DNA of 64,000 nt from Schlesneria sp. (GCA_028291515.1 JAQGHU010000069.1:87419-151418); one strand, 5' to 3'; shown: positions 43,093 to 52,589, counted from the stretch's first letter. Program-made: numbers and translations. The notes: generated by a model from the letters alone, not told the origin.

Positions 43093-44542
43093 CACTGATT
43101 CGACAACCACGGCTGCCTCAGATCGACGCGACTGGTCTCTCCAGAGCTTGTTGATTGTATCGCACTCGGGACTGGCCGCGATCGTTGTGCTTGGGTTCGG
43201 CATATCGTTGTTTGTAATGACGATACGTGCCACGTATCGGCAAGCAGAAGCGGACTTGTTGGGTGCTGCTCAAGTGCTGCTGCAGGACCTTGGAAGTCGG
43301 AACGATCCGTCAGGGCTGGTGATCTCAGAACTCTACGCACATCGATTCGGCAAGGCTCCCCGCGATCATGCCTACTATGCCGTTTGGGATGCCTCCGGTC
43401 AGATGCTGACTTCCTCCAAGACGCTGCCCCCGCATGCCGTGCGGTCTGCGACGGTGCCTCCGACGCGCGGGCCCCGTCCCTTCGTCGCGCGTTCGCACGG
43501 GATTTACCTGGATGTCATCGTGGCCACGCCGGACGATGGTCAGTTATTGATTGGTCGGCCATTGGCCAAGGAGTTCGACGGGTTGGCCTGGACCACTGCG
43601 AGACTCTTAACCGTGGGACTGATCTGCCTGGTCCTGGGAGGTTCGGGAGCGATCTGGTTAGCTCGTCGGATTGCGCGACCCATCGAGCGGATGTCAGACA
43701 CTGCGGAACGGATCACCAGTCGCAATCTCTCAGAGCGGCTGGAAGCCCGGCAAACCCCGCGTGAGATCACTCGACTGGCGATCGTGATCAATACGATGCT
43801 GGACGGCTTGAAGTCGGCTTTCGATCGTCAGGTCCGCTTTACAGCGGATGCCTCGCACGAACTGAGAACCCCAGTGTCGGTGGTCCTGTCGCAAGCCGAC
43901 TTCACGCTATCGCGCGAGCGAACACCGGAACAATATCGCGAGGCACTCGAAACCTGCCTGCAATCGGCTCGTCGGATGAAGAGGCTGGTCGACGACCTGT
44001 TGGTGCTATCGCGAGCCGATTCCGGTTGCCTCAACCTTCGCCATGATTCAACGGATTTAAGCAGCATCACTGAGCAGGCGGTCCGGTTGCTGCAGCCACT
44101 CGCTGACAGAAGAAGCATGCGACTGCAAACCGACCTTCATTCGGCGCCACTCGTCGGCGATGCTGATCGGCTAAGTCAAGTCGTGACCAACCTGGTAACC
44201 AATTCGATCCAATACGGCGATGCGAACACGACTGTCTGGGTCGAAGTCTTCGTCAAATCAGATGCCGCGGTCTTGGTCGTGCGCGATGAAGGACAGGGGA
44301 TACCGCTCGCCGATCAACCACATCTGTTCGAGCGATTCTACCGCGTCGATCGCGTTCGAACGCAGGAAGAGGAAACCGGAACCGGGCTGGGACTGAGTCT
44401 TGTCGCCGAGATCGTCGCCGCACATGGCGGCGCGATTCAAGTGGCCTCGACGGAAGGAATGGGGACGACGATGACGGTGCAGATCCCAATGGAGAAGAGA
44501 AGAGTTTTATCCGCGGATGATACACGGATTGAACACGGATGA
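43076..44542 (+). CDS. Membrane sensor histidine kinase
   Basis: A 488-residue kinase. TM1 is at about 23-47 (LLIVSHSGLAAIVVLGFGIS), then a periplasmic sensor loop of ~115 residues, TM2 at about 170-192 (LLTVGLICLVLGGSGAIWLA), HAMP (RRIARPIERMSDTAERITSR), and the HisKA H-box with His261 (DASHELRTPVSVVL). The HATPase part has N (NLVTNSIQYGD), G1 (DEGQGI), F and G2 (GTGLGLSLV) boxes. It phosphorylates the adjacent regulator. The stimulus is unknown. The last ~14 residues (RRVLSADDTRIEHG) are encoded inside a dispersed repeat that also occurs inverted at 49100, so the native C-terminus may have been altered by the repeat. Confidence 0.93.
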   Translation: MSSPSDTDSTTTAASDRRDWSLQSLLIVSHSGLAAIVVLGFGISLFVMTIRATYRQAEADLLGAAQVLLQDLGSRNDPSGLVISELYAHRFGKAPRDHAYYAVWDASGQMLTSSKTLPPHAVRSATVPPTRGPRPFVARSHGIYLDVIVATPDDGQLLIGRPLAKEFDGLAWTTARLLTVGLICLVLGGSGAIWLARRIARPIERMSDTAERITSRNLSERLEARQTPREITRLAIVINTMLDGLKSAFDRQVRFTADASHELRTPVSVVLSQADFTLSRERTPEQYREALETCLQSARRMKRLVDDLLVLSRADSGCLNLRHDSTDLSSITEQAVRLLQPLADRRSMRLQTDLHSAPLVGDADRLSQVVTNLVTNSIQYGDANTTVWVEVFVKSDAAVLVVRDEGQGIPLADQPHLFERFYRVDRVRTQEEETGTGLGLSLVAEIVAAHGGAIQVASTEGMGTTMTVQIPMEKRRVLSADDTRIEHG

Positions 44543-44546
44543 AGAG
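44497..44546 (+). repeat. 50-bp dispersed repeat overlapping the kinase 3' end
   Basis: It begins GAGAAGAGTTTTATCCGCGG and carries two near-tandem ACGGAT(T/G)-type blocks (ACACGGATTGAACACGGATG). The reverse complement at 49100-49149 matches with only a few differences. It supplies the last codons and the stop of the kinase gene. Confidence 0.8.
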
Positions 44547-44633
44547 GGAGTGGGACAAGGAACAGACATCGCGCAGGCGTGTTTGGCTTGTCGTTAATCT
44601 CGCTCAATGACTGCACGCGATTTGAGGACCGGA

Positions 44634-45947
44634 ATGATGTCTTTCTCTGACAACGAAACGTCTGGGTTTGCGATAGCGACGGCGTTGCCACTGGATGGCT
44701 CTGTGAGAATTGCCGATGCCAATGAGAAGGCGAACTCGACTCGTTGGAGTGAGCGAGCACTGGACGGTGTGACATTCTTTTTGGCCGATGTCGCCGATGG
44801 ACTCGGCCCGTTCCTCGTGATCGATCTGACAAGCCGACGCGGCTGGAGTTCCAGCGATGCCGGCATCGCCTTGGCCCTGATGCTGGTCGGGACTGTCATC
44901 AGTCAGGCCTTCGTCGGAGCGTGGATTGATCGAACTCGCTACAAGCGATTGGCCATCTCAGTTGCCGCGGCAACCGTCGCGATGACATCCATCGCGTTGT
45001 ACTATGCGCCTGATCGACTGACAGTTTACAGTTTGCAATTTATCACTGGCGCTGTGGTGACGGTCTTCCCTCCGGCGATTGCCGCGATCAGTCTGGGACT
45101 GGTGGGACGCGATCGTTTGGCAAAACGAGCCGGACGCAACGAAGCCTGCTTCCATGCTGGAAATGTCGTGTCAGCGGGACTGGCCATTGTTGCCGTGCAA
45201 TACGGCGGTGCGATCGGCGTCTTCTACGGCGTAGCAGCCATGGCAATTGCCAGCGCGATCTCGGCCCAATTGATTCAAGAACGTGATATTGATCATCAGT
45301 TGGCACGGGGAGCCGACGGACCGGCAGACCAGATGAATATCATGTCTATCCGCGAATTACTCAGCAACAAACATCTGCTGTGGTTCGTGGCGTCCGTCGT
45401 GTTGTTCCACTTCGCGAATGCGGCCATGCTGCCACTGGTTGGACAGAAAGTGGGCCGACTTCACCCCAGCGAGGCCCCGAAATTGATGGCGATCTGTATC
45501 ATCGTCGCACAAGTCGTGATGGTCCCCGTGGCCTTGTTGGCCAGCCGGGGTGCTATCCTCGGTCGACGGTGGGTCTTTCTGATCGGCTTCGCGGCCTTAC
45601 CGATCCGCGGGATTCTGTACACGCTCACAGACTCGTCGACATTGTTGATCGCGAATCAAATTCTCGACGGCATCGGGGCGGGGATTTTTGGCGTCGTCGC
45701 GCTACTCGTGATGGCAGACCTGACGCGCGGGACCGGCCGATTCAATTTCGCCCAGGGAATCACCGCGACCGCCATTGGATTGGGCGCCGCCGCGAGCAAC
45801 TCCATCACGGGAATCATTGTCGACAGGGGGGGATATAACGCAGGGTTTTGGTTCTTGTCGCTCGTCGCGGTGATCGCGCTGGCGACGTTCGCGATCACTG
45901 TTCCCGAGGTCAACACGGAAACGACGAGCGTGCCGACCAACCGCTGA
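44634..45947 (+). CDS. MFS transporter
   Basis: A 437-residue major-facilitator protein with about 12 hydrophobic helices. The start is taken at the ATG (second of several) preceded by GAGG at 6 bases; an ATG nine codons earlier (44607) is possible. A polar ~40-residue N-terminus precedes TM1 (FFLADVADGLGPFLVIDL). The cytoplasmic loop 2-3 reads GAWIDRTRYKRLAIS, a version of the MFS signature GxxxDRxxRR. The central loop is around ERDIDHQLARGADGPADQ. The second half has a weaker signature (LASRGAILGRRWVF). The substrate is not predictable; drug or sugar efflux are the usual guesses. Confidence 0.88.
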   Translation: MMSFSDNETSGFAIATALPLDGSVRIADANEKANSTRWSERALDGVTFFLADVADGLGPFLVIDLTSRRGWSSSDAGIALALMLVGTVISQAFVGAWIDRTRYKRLAISVAAATVAMTSIALYYAPDRLTVYSLQFITGAVVTVFPPAIAAISLGLVGRDRLAKRAGRNEACFHAGNVVSAGLAIVAVQYGGAIGVFYGVAAMAIASAISAQLIQERDIDHQLARGADGPADQMNIMSIRELLSNKHLLWFVASVVLFHFANAAMLPLVGQKVGRLHPSEAPKLMAICIIVAQVVMVPVALLASRGAILGRRWVFLIGFAALPIRGILYTLTDSSTLLIANQILDGIGAGIFGVVALLVMADLTRGTGRFNFAQGITATAIGLGAAASNSITGIIVDRGGYNAGFWFLSLVAVIALATFAITVPEVNTETTSVPTNR

Positions 45948-46098
45948 GAACCGCACTCCTTCAGCACAAATTCAGGTTACAGGTGGTCTTGCCGCTTACT
46001 AGTGTGCTTCTGGAAGGCCACATTCTTATGGCGTATACTCTTTTTGAAGAGAGTCACGCTCGCCGATTCGCCAGCTTCAACAAAGTCGGAGCCTTCTG

Positions 46099-47682
46099 AT
46101 GGCCGCCTATTCGTTCTGGGGACGATTCTTCGTCTGGAGTTTGTTGGTCTGCTGCGGCAACACACTCTTGGCCACCGATTATTTTCTGACTATCGGAGGC
46201 GGATACAACCCGTCCGGCAACCAGGCGTCATTGGAAGCCAATGTGGTCTTCTTTCAGCAGGTGTTGAAGGAAAAGCATCACGGGTCGATGCATCACGATA
46301 TCTTTTTTGCAGATGGCGACGATGACAAAGCTGACCTGCAAGTGATCGCCGAGAAGAAAACGAAGAAAGACCTGCCTGCCTCAGACGTGCTCGCGGCCCT
46401 CCATCGCCGCCGCGGACCACAACAACTGGAGTATCGCAATCATCGCGTCCCCAATACCTCTGGTTTGCTCGATCCCGCTCTGATTCGGGGCAGTATCGAA
46501 TCGACTGGCAAGAGCTCGCGGCCGGGCGACCGCTTGATTGTGTATGTCACCGCCCACGGCAGCCAGGGGCCGAAAGAGAAGCCGTTCAACACGACCATCG
46601 ACTGCTGGAATGAAAAGAAGATCAGTGCACGCGAGTTTACTCGTTGGCTGAATGAACTGCCGTCGACGATGCCTGTCATCATGGTGATGGCTCAATGCTA
46701 CTGTGGCGGTTTCAGTCATACGATTTTTCAAGATCTGGACGAAGCCAAAGGCCTGGCGATTCAGCCGCGGGTCGGCTTCTTCGCTCAACAATACAACTTG
46801 CCCGCGGCGGGTTGTCGGCCCGACATTGAAAACGATGAGGAATTCAGCAGCTATTTCTGGGGAGCCATTGCCGGACGAAGTCGCAATGGCGTTGCCGTGG
46901 AAGGAAGCGACATCGATCGGGATAGCGTCGTCTCCTTCGCCGAAGCGTATGCCCACGCCGTCATCTCCGGCAACACGATCGACATCCCACTAAGAACCTC
47001 CGATGTTCTATTAAAGACATACAGCCGCTTGAGAATCGAGGACAATGAATCGGCCCCGACTCAGGTCGCAGAAGAGTCGTCGCCCACGAAAGAGGGAGAT
47101 GAACCCGCGGCCGATCCGAAGCCGCTACCCAAGCCACCGGCCCTGTCGGGGACTTTGCAAAGCTTCGTCAATCGAGGCCGCCCGGTCTCGGCGCGAATCG
47201 TCACTGAACTCAGCAAGACCTTGGGTTTCTCATTGGAAGATGAGGCGCCCCGAGTTATCACGGGATACGACGAGCTTCGTCGGAACCCGCGCAATCAGGG
47301 TCGCGGTCAACGACGACGGCCCGGGTCAGGACGTCGGGAACTTCTGCAGGAAGTCACGGACAAGTGGCCCGAACTGGGTGACGAACAGCATTGGGAAGAA
47401 TCGGCGCTGCTCAAGGCAGACAATCAGGAACACTTACTGAACGAAATCAAAGCGCTCCCGAGTTGGAAAGCCTACGAGCAGCGTCTCAAACAGGCCGAAG
47501 CGGGCGGACAAGCCGCACAACAAGAATTGCGCGAAGTCAAATTCCGTCGCCTGATCAATACACTCGAAGCAATCTTGCTTGAGCAAAACTTGCCTCGCAT
47601 CGCCAAGCCAGAAATCGTCGAACGTTACCGGCAAATGATCGCTCTGGAAGAATCGTCACTGGATTCTGCCGGCAGCAAATGA
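46099..47682 (+). CDS. Secreted caspase-like (clan CD) protein
   Basis: A 527-residue protein with a signal peptide (FFVWSLLVCCGNTLLA, cleavage near residue 25). The N-terminal ~300 residues have the clan CD plan: a strand ending in the catalytic His (RLIVYVTAHGSQG, His153), and about 45 residues later a strand ending in the Cys (MPVIMVMAQCYCGGF, Cys200 the likely nucleophile, with a second Cys at 202). Both motifs match caspase/legumain-type HG and QxCxxG. The C-terminal part (about 320-527) is a Pro/Glu linker and a helical, charged region. The start codon overlaps the stop of a 23-codon frame (TGATG), which may be chance. Substrate and role are unknown. Confidence 0.75.
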   Translation: MAAYSFWGRFFVWSLLVCCGNTLLATDYFLTIGGGYNPSGNQASLEANVVFFQQVLKEKHHGSMHHDIFFADGDDDKADLQVIAEKKTKKDLPASDVLAALHRRRGPQQLEYRNHRVPNTSGLLDPALIRGSIESTGKSSRPGDRLIVYVTAHGSQGPKEKPFNTTIDCWNEKKISAREFTRWLNELPSTMPVIMVMAQCYCGGFSHTIFQDLDEAKGLAIQPRVGFFAQQYNLPAAGCRPDIENDEEFSSYFWGAIAGRSRNGVAVEGSDIDRDSVVSFAEAYAHAVISGNTIDIPLRTSDVLLKTYSRLRIEDNESAPTQVAEESSPTKEGDEPAADPKPLPKPPALSGTLQSFVNRGRPVSARIVTELSKTLGFSLEDEAPRVITGYDELRRNPRNQGRGQRRRPGSGRRELLQEVTDKWPELGDEQHWEESALLKADNQEHLLNEIKALPSWKAYEQRLKQAEAGGQAAQQELREVKFRRLINTLEAILLEQNLPRIAKPEIVERYRQMIALEESSLDSAGSK

Positions 47683-47885
47683 CGGACATCGCGTTTGCAG
47701 CGACTGTATTCCTCTGTGCATGTCCAGCAATTGCCGAGGCAACAGAGAGCAGCATTCGCACTGAATGCCGCACCGCAATCTCTTAACTGCGCAGGCATCG
47801 CACACTGGACACCGCCGCTCCAAGATCGTATTCACGATAGCGTGCGAATCTCAGCCAATACGAGACCTCATCTTTTAAGCAGTTC

Positions 47886-48242
47886 ATGTTTGAACAGAAA
47901 TCCGACCCGCTGCTGAGCCGTCCCCAATTTGCCTGGCGCATGGCCAGAAGCATCGGCGTCGCCTCCATCGTCTTGATTTTTTCATTGGCGATCGGCAGTG
48001 CCGGATATCATTACTACTGTGAACTGCCGTGGGTCGATGCGTTACTGAATGCATCGATGATCTTGACCGGAATGGGCCCCGTCGAGCAGGTGAAGACCAC
48101 CTCCGCCAAACTGTTCGCCACCGCGTACGCGCTCTACAGCGGCGTCGCGTTTTTGACGATCATGGCGGTGTTGTTAGCCCCGGTCGCGCATCGGTTCATG
48201 CACCAATTCAACCTGGAAGAGGAGTCTGATTCGGACAAGTAG
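47886..48242 (+). CDS. Small two-span membrane protein, channel-like
   Basis: A 118-residue protein: basic N-terminus (SRPQFAWRMARSIG), TM1 at about 25-45 (ASIVLIFSLAIGSAGYHYYC), a re-entrant-looking segment WVDALLNASMILTGMGPVEQ, TM2 at about 78-100 (YALYSGVAFLTIMAVLLAPV) and an acidic tail. The ordering TM, pore-like loop with TGMGP, TM recalls two-TM ion channels, but the selectivity filter is not the K+ TVGYG. I recall similar proteins widely annotated only as hypothetical. It converges with tag. Confidence 0.75.
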   Translation: MFEQKSDPLLSRPQFAWRMARSIGVASIVLIFSLAIGSAGYHYYCELPWVDALLNASMILTGMGPVEQVKTTSAKLFATAYALYSGVAFLTIMAVLLAPVAHRFMHQFNLEEESDSDK

Positions 48243-48438
48243 GGTGAGCGGCCAGCGAAGTTCTGTTTTAGAACACGGTGCCATTGCACTTTAGAAGGCC
48301 CGATAAGAGCCTCGCCCTCCCAGGCAAATGGCATCCGCTGGATTACGATGTGGCGGTCGATGTCATGGTTTTGGACGTGCCTCCGATTTGGCTCTGCCAG
48401 GTGTGGTACACAGATCATCGCGCACGGTCATTGTGCCA

Positions 48439-49026
48439 CTACCGCTTGGGAGCAGCATAGCAGTGACAAGTCACCAGATGATCGTTCACCATGCCGACGG
48501 CTTGCATGAAGGCGTAACAGATCGTTGTGCCGACGAAGCGAAAGCCGCGTCGCTTCAGATCTTTACTCATCGCGTCTGATTCTGGCGTACTGGCTGGCAC
48601 GTCTGCCATCGATTGGCGAGCATTCTGCAGCGGCTTGCCATCGACAAATGACCAGATGTATTTGTCGAAGCTGCCAAACTCGGCCTGCACCGCCAGAAAT
48701 GCCTTTGCATTGTCGATCGTAGAAGAGATCTTCAGGCGATTGCGAACGATGCCGGGATTGGTCAGCAGTTCCACTTGTTTGGCGTCGTCATACTTCGCGA
48801 CCGCCTTGGGGTTGAACTGCTTGAACGCGTCTCGATAATTCTGTCGCTTCTTCAAGATCGTGGACCAGCTCAGTCCCGCCTGGGCCCCCTCAAGGGTCAA
48901 AAACTCGAACAGCAACTGATCGTCGTGAACCGGCACACCCCACTCGCGATCGTGATAGTCGGCCATCATGCCGTCGGTGGCCCACGAGCAACGAAGGATC
49001 TCTTTCGTCATTTTTTGTCTCGCCAT
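48439..49026 (-). CDS. tag: DNA-3-methyladenine glycosylase I
   Basis: A 195-residue base-excision enzyme of the Tag family. It removes 3-methyladenine from DNA. Family marks: RCSWATDGMMADYHDREWGV, with the zinc ligands Cys13 and His25, and near the end NDHLVTCHC with His183 and Cys187 closing the zinc site. FEFLTLEGAQAGLSWSTIL and LTNPGIVRNRLKI form the helical core. The length fits. Either of two close ATGs (49026 or 49011) could start it. It stands alone on the minus strand between two plus genes. Confidence 0.95.
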   Translation of the reverse strand: MARQKMTKEILRCSWATDGMMADYHDREWGVPVHDDQLLFEFLTLEGAQAGLSWSTILKKRQNYRDAFKQFNPKAVAKYDDAKQVELLTNPGIVRNRLKISSTIDNAKAFLAVQAEFGSFDKYIWSFVDGKPLQNARQSMADVPASTPESDAMSKDLKRRGFRFVGTTICYAFMQAVGMVNDHLVTCHCYAAPKR

Positions 49027-49099
49027 GTTCTCAAAATCTGTCGCCGATCCGATGCGTCTACGTCACCGCGCACCCTCATTTGGTATCTAGAGTCACTCA

Positions 49100-49149
49100 C
49101 TCTTCATCCGTGTTCAATCCGTGTTTCATCCGTGGCTAAAACTCTTCTC
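49100..49149 (-). repeat. 50-bp dispersed repeat, inverted copy of 44497-44546
   Basis: Reverse complement of the unit at the kinase 3' end, with a handful of substitutions. It lies in the 240-bp region upstream of both tag and the FG-GAP lipoprotein, outside any gene. Confidence 0.8.
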
Positions 49150-49266
49150 TCCGCTTCGCAGCTCCCTCTTGATCCAAGACACTTGACAATCGGCGCCTCG
49201 CGGGATGATATCCAGTCGTCTGTCTGAAGTCGCTCTGCAACAGTCCGGGCGCACGTCATAGAAAGA

Positions 49267-51000
49267 ATGTCGATGCCGTTCCGGATCATCGCCGCCGCCA
49301 TTGCCGTGGCTCTATTAGTGATAGCAGGGTGCGAAAAGCAGAAGGCGCTCCCGGTTGCAGTCGCACCTGCAGTGACTCGGCAGGCTGATCCCTCGCCGAA
49401 AGTGACAATACCGGAAACTGGCGGAATCGTGTTTCGCGATCGAACTGCCGAGTCGCAGATTCGATTCGCGTATCGCAACGATGATGAGCATTCCGACTTT
49501 TCAATCGTGGAATCACTCGGTGGCGGCGTTGCGATCTTCGATTTTGATCAGGACGGCCGAAAAGATGTGTTGCTGCCAGGTGGCGGTTTGTTTGGAGACA
49601 GGCAAACGTCAGGGCTTCCGTCCTCGCTCTTTCGTCAGATCGCAGTTTGGCGGTTTGTCGATGTCACCGGCCCCGCGTTAATTGGCCCGTCACGGCACTA
49701 CAGTCATGGTACCGCGATCGCCGACTGCAATGAAGATGGCTTTGATGATGTGCTGATTACCGGGTTTGGCGGGTTGACGCTCTATCAGAATCAGGGTGAC
49801 GGCAGCTTTCGTGACGTGACGGCCGAATCCAAATTGGATGATCGACTCTGGAGTTCCAGCGCGGCGTGGGGCGACTTCGATGGTGATGGTGTGCTGGATC
49901 TTTACGTCGCGCACTACGTCGACTGGTCATTTGACAAGCATCCCCTCTGTGAAGGGCCCGCGGGCCATCCTCGCGACGTTTGTCCCCCGCGGCAGTTTAA
50001 TGGGCTGCCCGACACAATCTACTTCGGCAAAGGAGATGGCGAATTTGATGACGCCACTGCGAAAGCGGGCCTCCAACCCGATGGCAAAGGATTGGGTGTC
50101 GTCGCGGCCGACATCGATCTGGACGGAGATCTGGATGTTTATGTGGCGAATGACACTGTCGGCAATTTTCTCTACCAAAACGATGGCCGAGGCCATTTCG
50201 AAGATATCTCGCTGACGAGTGGCACAGCGTTCAGTGATCGAGGAACCCCGGACGGAAGCATGGGGGTGGATGTCGGTGACTATAATGGCGATGGCCTCCC
50301 CGACATCTGGGTCACCAACTACGAACGAGAGAACAACGCGCTCTACCGCAATCTGGGAAACGGAATCTTCCGGCATGTCAGTCAGGCGACAGGAATGTTT
50401 GCCATCAGTGGGATGTATGTGGGATGGGGGACGCGGTTCATCGACGCGGATCTGGATGGTGATGAGGATCTCTTCGTCTCAAATAGTCACGCCATTCGCT
50501 TTTCCCAAGACACGCCCCGGTTGCAGCGTCCTTTGATGTTAGAGAACGCCAACGGCGTTCGCTTCGTCAACGTCACCGAGCGCTCCGGCGAATACCCGTC
50601 GTCAGCGCACGCTGGTCGCGGGGTTGCAACAGGCGATTTGGATGGCGATGGCGACGAAGATATTGTGGTGTCGCATCTCAACGAGCTCGCCGCCGTTCTT
50701 TCGAACGAATCGACGCCAAAACGCAATTGGTTTGTCATTCGCCTTGTCGGCACTTCGTCAGCCCGCAGTGCGATTGGTGCTTGTGCGGTCGCGAGAATCG
50801 GCGACAAGTCGATGACTCGCCAGATACGTGGTGGATCCAGCTATTTGTCGGCCAGCGATAAAAGCCTGCACTTCGGTTGTGATTCGGCATCGCAAATCGA
50901 CGAGCTGACAGTCACTTGGATTTCTGGGGGCCGTGTCGTGCTGCATAACATTCCATGCAATCAAGTCGTTACAATCGTCGAGCCCAAATTGGTTCAGTAG
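49267..51000 (+). CDS. FG-GAP/ASPIC-UnbV lipoprotein
   Basis: A 577-residue lipoprotein: signal MSMPFRIIAAAIAVALLVIA with lipobox IAGC, lipid on Cys22. The mature part is an FG-GAP beta-propeller with six to seven Ca-binding blades, each marked by DxDxDGxxD-like loops (FDFDQDGRKDVLLPGG, GDFDGDGVLDLYVAHYVD, ADIDLDGDLDVYVANDT, GDYNGDGLPDIWVTN, DADLDGDEDLFVSN, GDLDGDGDEDIVVSHLN). The C-terminal ~90 residues are the ASPIC/UnbV domain (AIGACAVARIGDKSMTRQIR, ending ISGGRVVLHNIPCNQVVTIV). Such proteins are surface or periplasmic, with binding or unknown roles, and are abundant in planctomycetes. Confidence 0.93.
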   Translation: MSMPFRIIAAAIAVALLVIAGCEKQKALPVAVAPAVTRQADPSPKVTIPETGGIVFRDRTAESQIRFAYRNDDEHSDFSIVESLGGGVAIFDFDQDGRKDVLLPGGGLFGDRQTSGLPSSLFRQIAVWRFVDVTGPALIGPSRHYSHGTAIADCNEDGFDDVLITGFGGLTLYQNQGDGSFRDVTAESKLDDRLWSSSAAWGDFDGDGVLDLYVAHYVDWSFDKHPLCEGPAGHPRDVCPPRQFNGLPDTIYFGKGDGEFDDATAKAGLQPDGKGLGVVAADIDLDGDLDVYVANDTVGNFLYQNDGRGHFEDISLTSGTAFSDRGTPDGSMGVDVGDYNGDGLPDIWVTNYERENNALYRNLGNGIFRHVSQATGMFAISGMYVGWGTRFIDADLDGDEDLFVSNSHAIRFSQDTPRLQRPLMLENANGVRFVNVTERSGEYPSSAHAGRGVATGDLDGDGDEDIVVSHLNELAAVLSNESTPKRNWFVIRLVGTSSARSAIGACAVARIGDKSMTRQIRGGSSYLSASDKSLHFGCDSASQIDELTVTWISGGRVVLHNIPCNQVVTIVEPKLVQ

Positions 51001-51794
51001 CACAGCCTCCTTGAAGTCGCTCTCAGCGATGTAAATCAAGTTCGCGGCCGTCCAGAAACGATGGGACAAGCTGGCAGAGGGGCCGACTACCCCGCTGGTG
51101 GCGAGTGTGCCATCTGTGCTTGTTAATCGTCTCACGGTGGTTGCCGCAGCTAAAGACTGGAGTCGACCGGAAGCCGTCACGGAAGCGATGTGCTTGCTAC
51201 TCCGCAAACACGCCGTGAAAGAACGTGTGCATGGTAAAAGTGAGCCGAAGCTGAAGTCTTTGTGTCTTCCATTGCATGGACAGCGACCTGCCCGCAATGG
51301 CCCAGTCCAGCTGGTCAGCGAATGCGCACTCCTTCCCGACCAACATAGATGCCGGGCAGTACCCAATTCTGGTGGAGAGTACCTACATTCATATTGGCTT
51401 GCGCATTTACCTCGAGATCGAAGCATCGATCTAGTGACATCTCAATCGAAAAAGCCAGCGCTGGATCGCCAAGATCAATCCGTGGCCAGCGATGTTTTTT
51501 TGTTGACTTTGAAATGTCGAATGCCCATTATCTGCCAAGGAAACGTATATTACATAATTAGACATCTAAATTAAATGTATTATATTAGTGTTATTATATG
51601 TGTAACGAAAGTGATGTGATATAACTCTGTTGGGGTTATGGGTAGCGCCCGAAGAGGCGTTCACAAAACGATGTGGCGCGGCTTGGGTGGCAAGTTTGTT
51701 GTGGGTGGAACGCGGGCCAAGATCTTCAGTGGTTAACAGCTACGTGTTGGTAGCTGTTGTTGTGCTCGAACGTCCATGCTTAAGGGGTTACAGA
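51001..51794. other. ~0.8-kb gap ending in an AT-rich promoter-like tract
   Basis: No convincing gene. A 158-codon plus-strand frame (51098-51574) has no domain, no ribosome site and a tail made by AT-rich DNA, so it is rejected. The most notable part is about 51535-51625, very AT-rich (runs such as TTAAATGTATTATATTAG) against a GC-rich background. It may be the promoter region of the next gene or a relic of acquired DNA. Confidence 0.5.
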
Positions 51795-52589
51795 ATGACG
51801 AACGCGCTTTTAAAATGTACGTTGTTGGCGGTCATCGCACCATTGTTTTGTCAGAGTGACTGCCCTGGGCAGGCATTCTTCCCTTTGCAGCGAGTAAACA
51901 ATAACAGTGATGCAGCGAAAGTCGTAGTGAAGTTAAGGTCAGACGCGGCGGCTCCAGGTTTTCCACCGGCGACGGGGCTCGCAGTCGACGACACCACTAC
52001 AGACGTGAATCTCGCTATTAATGCGGATGATTCCACGGCGATATCTGGCGGCAGCACGGCTATCTCTGAATCAAACTCCGAGGCTGAGATATTGCCTTCG
52101 TACGATGCTTCTGCGGCTGGCGCTGAGTGCATCGCCTTTCTTGGGGGGATCATGTCTTGCAATCTCGCTACCGGCGGTGCAGCAACAATTACGAATAATC
52201 AGGACTCAACAGCGCAAGGGACCTTTAAGGTTCTGCCGAATCCGACCTATCCCTCGGTGACTGGAGGGACCCTTCAAATCACGTTTGACGTTGATATTGC
52301 CTCATTTCCTTGGAATGGTGGGGAGATCAGCGCCAGTGTTGGTACGGCGAGTATCTACTTCTTTACCTCAGGAGGCAGCTATTACTCCGTCGTGAACTTG
52401 AATGGAACTCCGGAATACGATTTCGGAGCTATTGACGACGCCAGTGGCACGTTCACAACAACTCGTTCCGTGGCTGTGAATGACACGCTAACGGTCCGCT
52501 CTCATGTGAGCGGTACGCTAAACAACGCAACTGTAACTGCTGTTCCTAGCGCTACGGTCACGACCTCAATTTATGTGACGAACCCATAA
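51795..52589 (+). CDS. Secreted beta-rich protein of unknown family
   Basis: A 264-residue protein starting at ATG 7 bases after AAGGGG (MTNALLKCTLLAVIAPLFCQ, a signal peptide ending near GQA-F). The mature part is rich in Thr, Ser, Ala, Gly, Asp and alternating hydrophobics (GGTLQITFDVDIASFPWNGG, ASVGTASIYFFTSGGSYYSV), a jelly-roll-like composition typical of extracellular matrix proteins. No PEP-CTERM, LPXTG or lipobox. A frame open upstream to 51630 is probably not translated. Family unknown. It converges with the large haem protein. Confidence 0.7.
   Translation: MTNALLKCTLLAVIAPLFCQSDCPGQAFFPLQRVNNNSDAAKVVVKLRSDAAAPGFPPATGLAVDDTTTDVNLAINADDSTAISGGSTAISESNSEAEILPSYDASAAGAECIAFLGGIMSCNLATGGAATITNNQDSTAQGTFKVLPNPTYPSVTGGTLQITFDVDIASFPWNGGEISASVGTASIYFFTSGGSYYSVVNLNGTPEYDFGAIDDASGTFTTTRSVAVNDTLTVRSHVSGTLNNATVTAVPSATVTTSIYVTNP

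Noticed and set aside
46028..46099. 23-codon frame overlapping the caspase-like start (TGATG), considered as a leader peptide
   Set aside because: Its own start region contains a TATACT that looks more like a promoter -10 box; nothing else supports translation.
50758..51426. 222-codon minus frame
   Set aside because: Half of it is antisense to the FG-GAP gene; Arg/Cys/Ser-rich shadow.
51098..51574. 158-codon plus frame in the gap after the FG-GAP gene
   Set aside because: No ribosome site and no domain; its C-terminal part is made by an AT-rich tract. A decayed gene cannot be excluded but is not supported.
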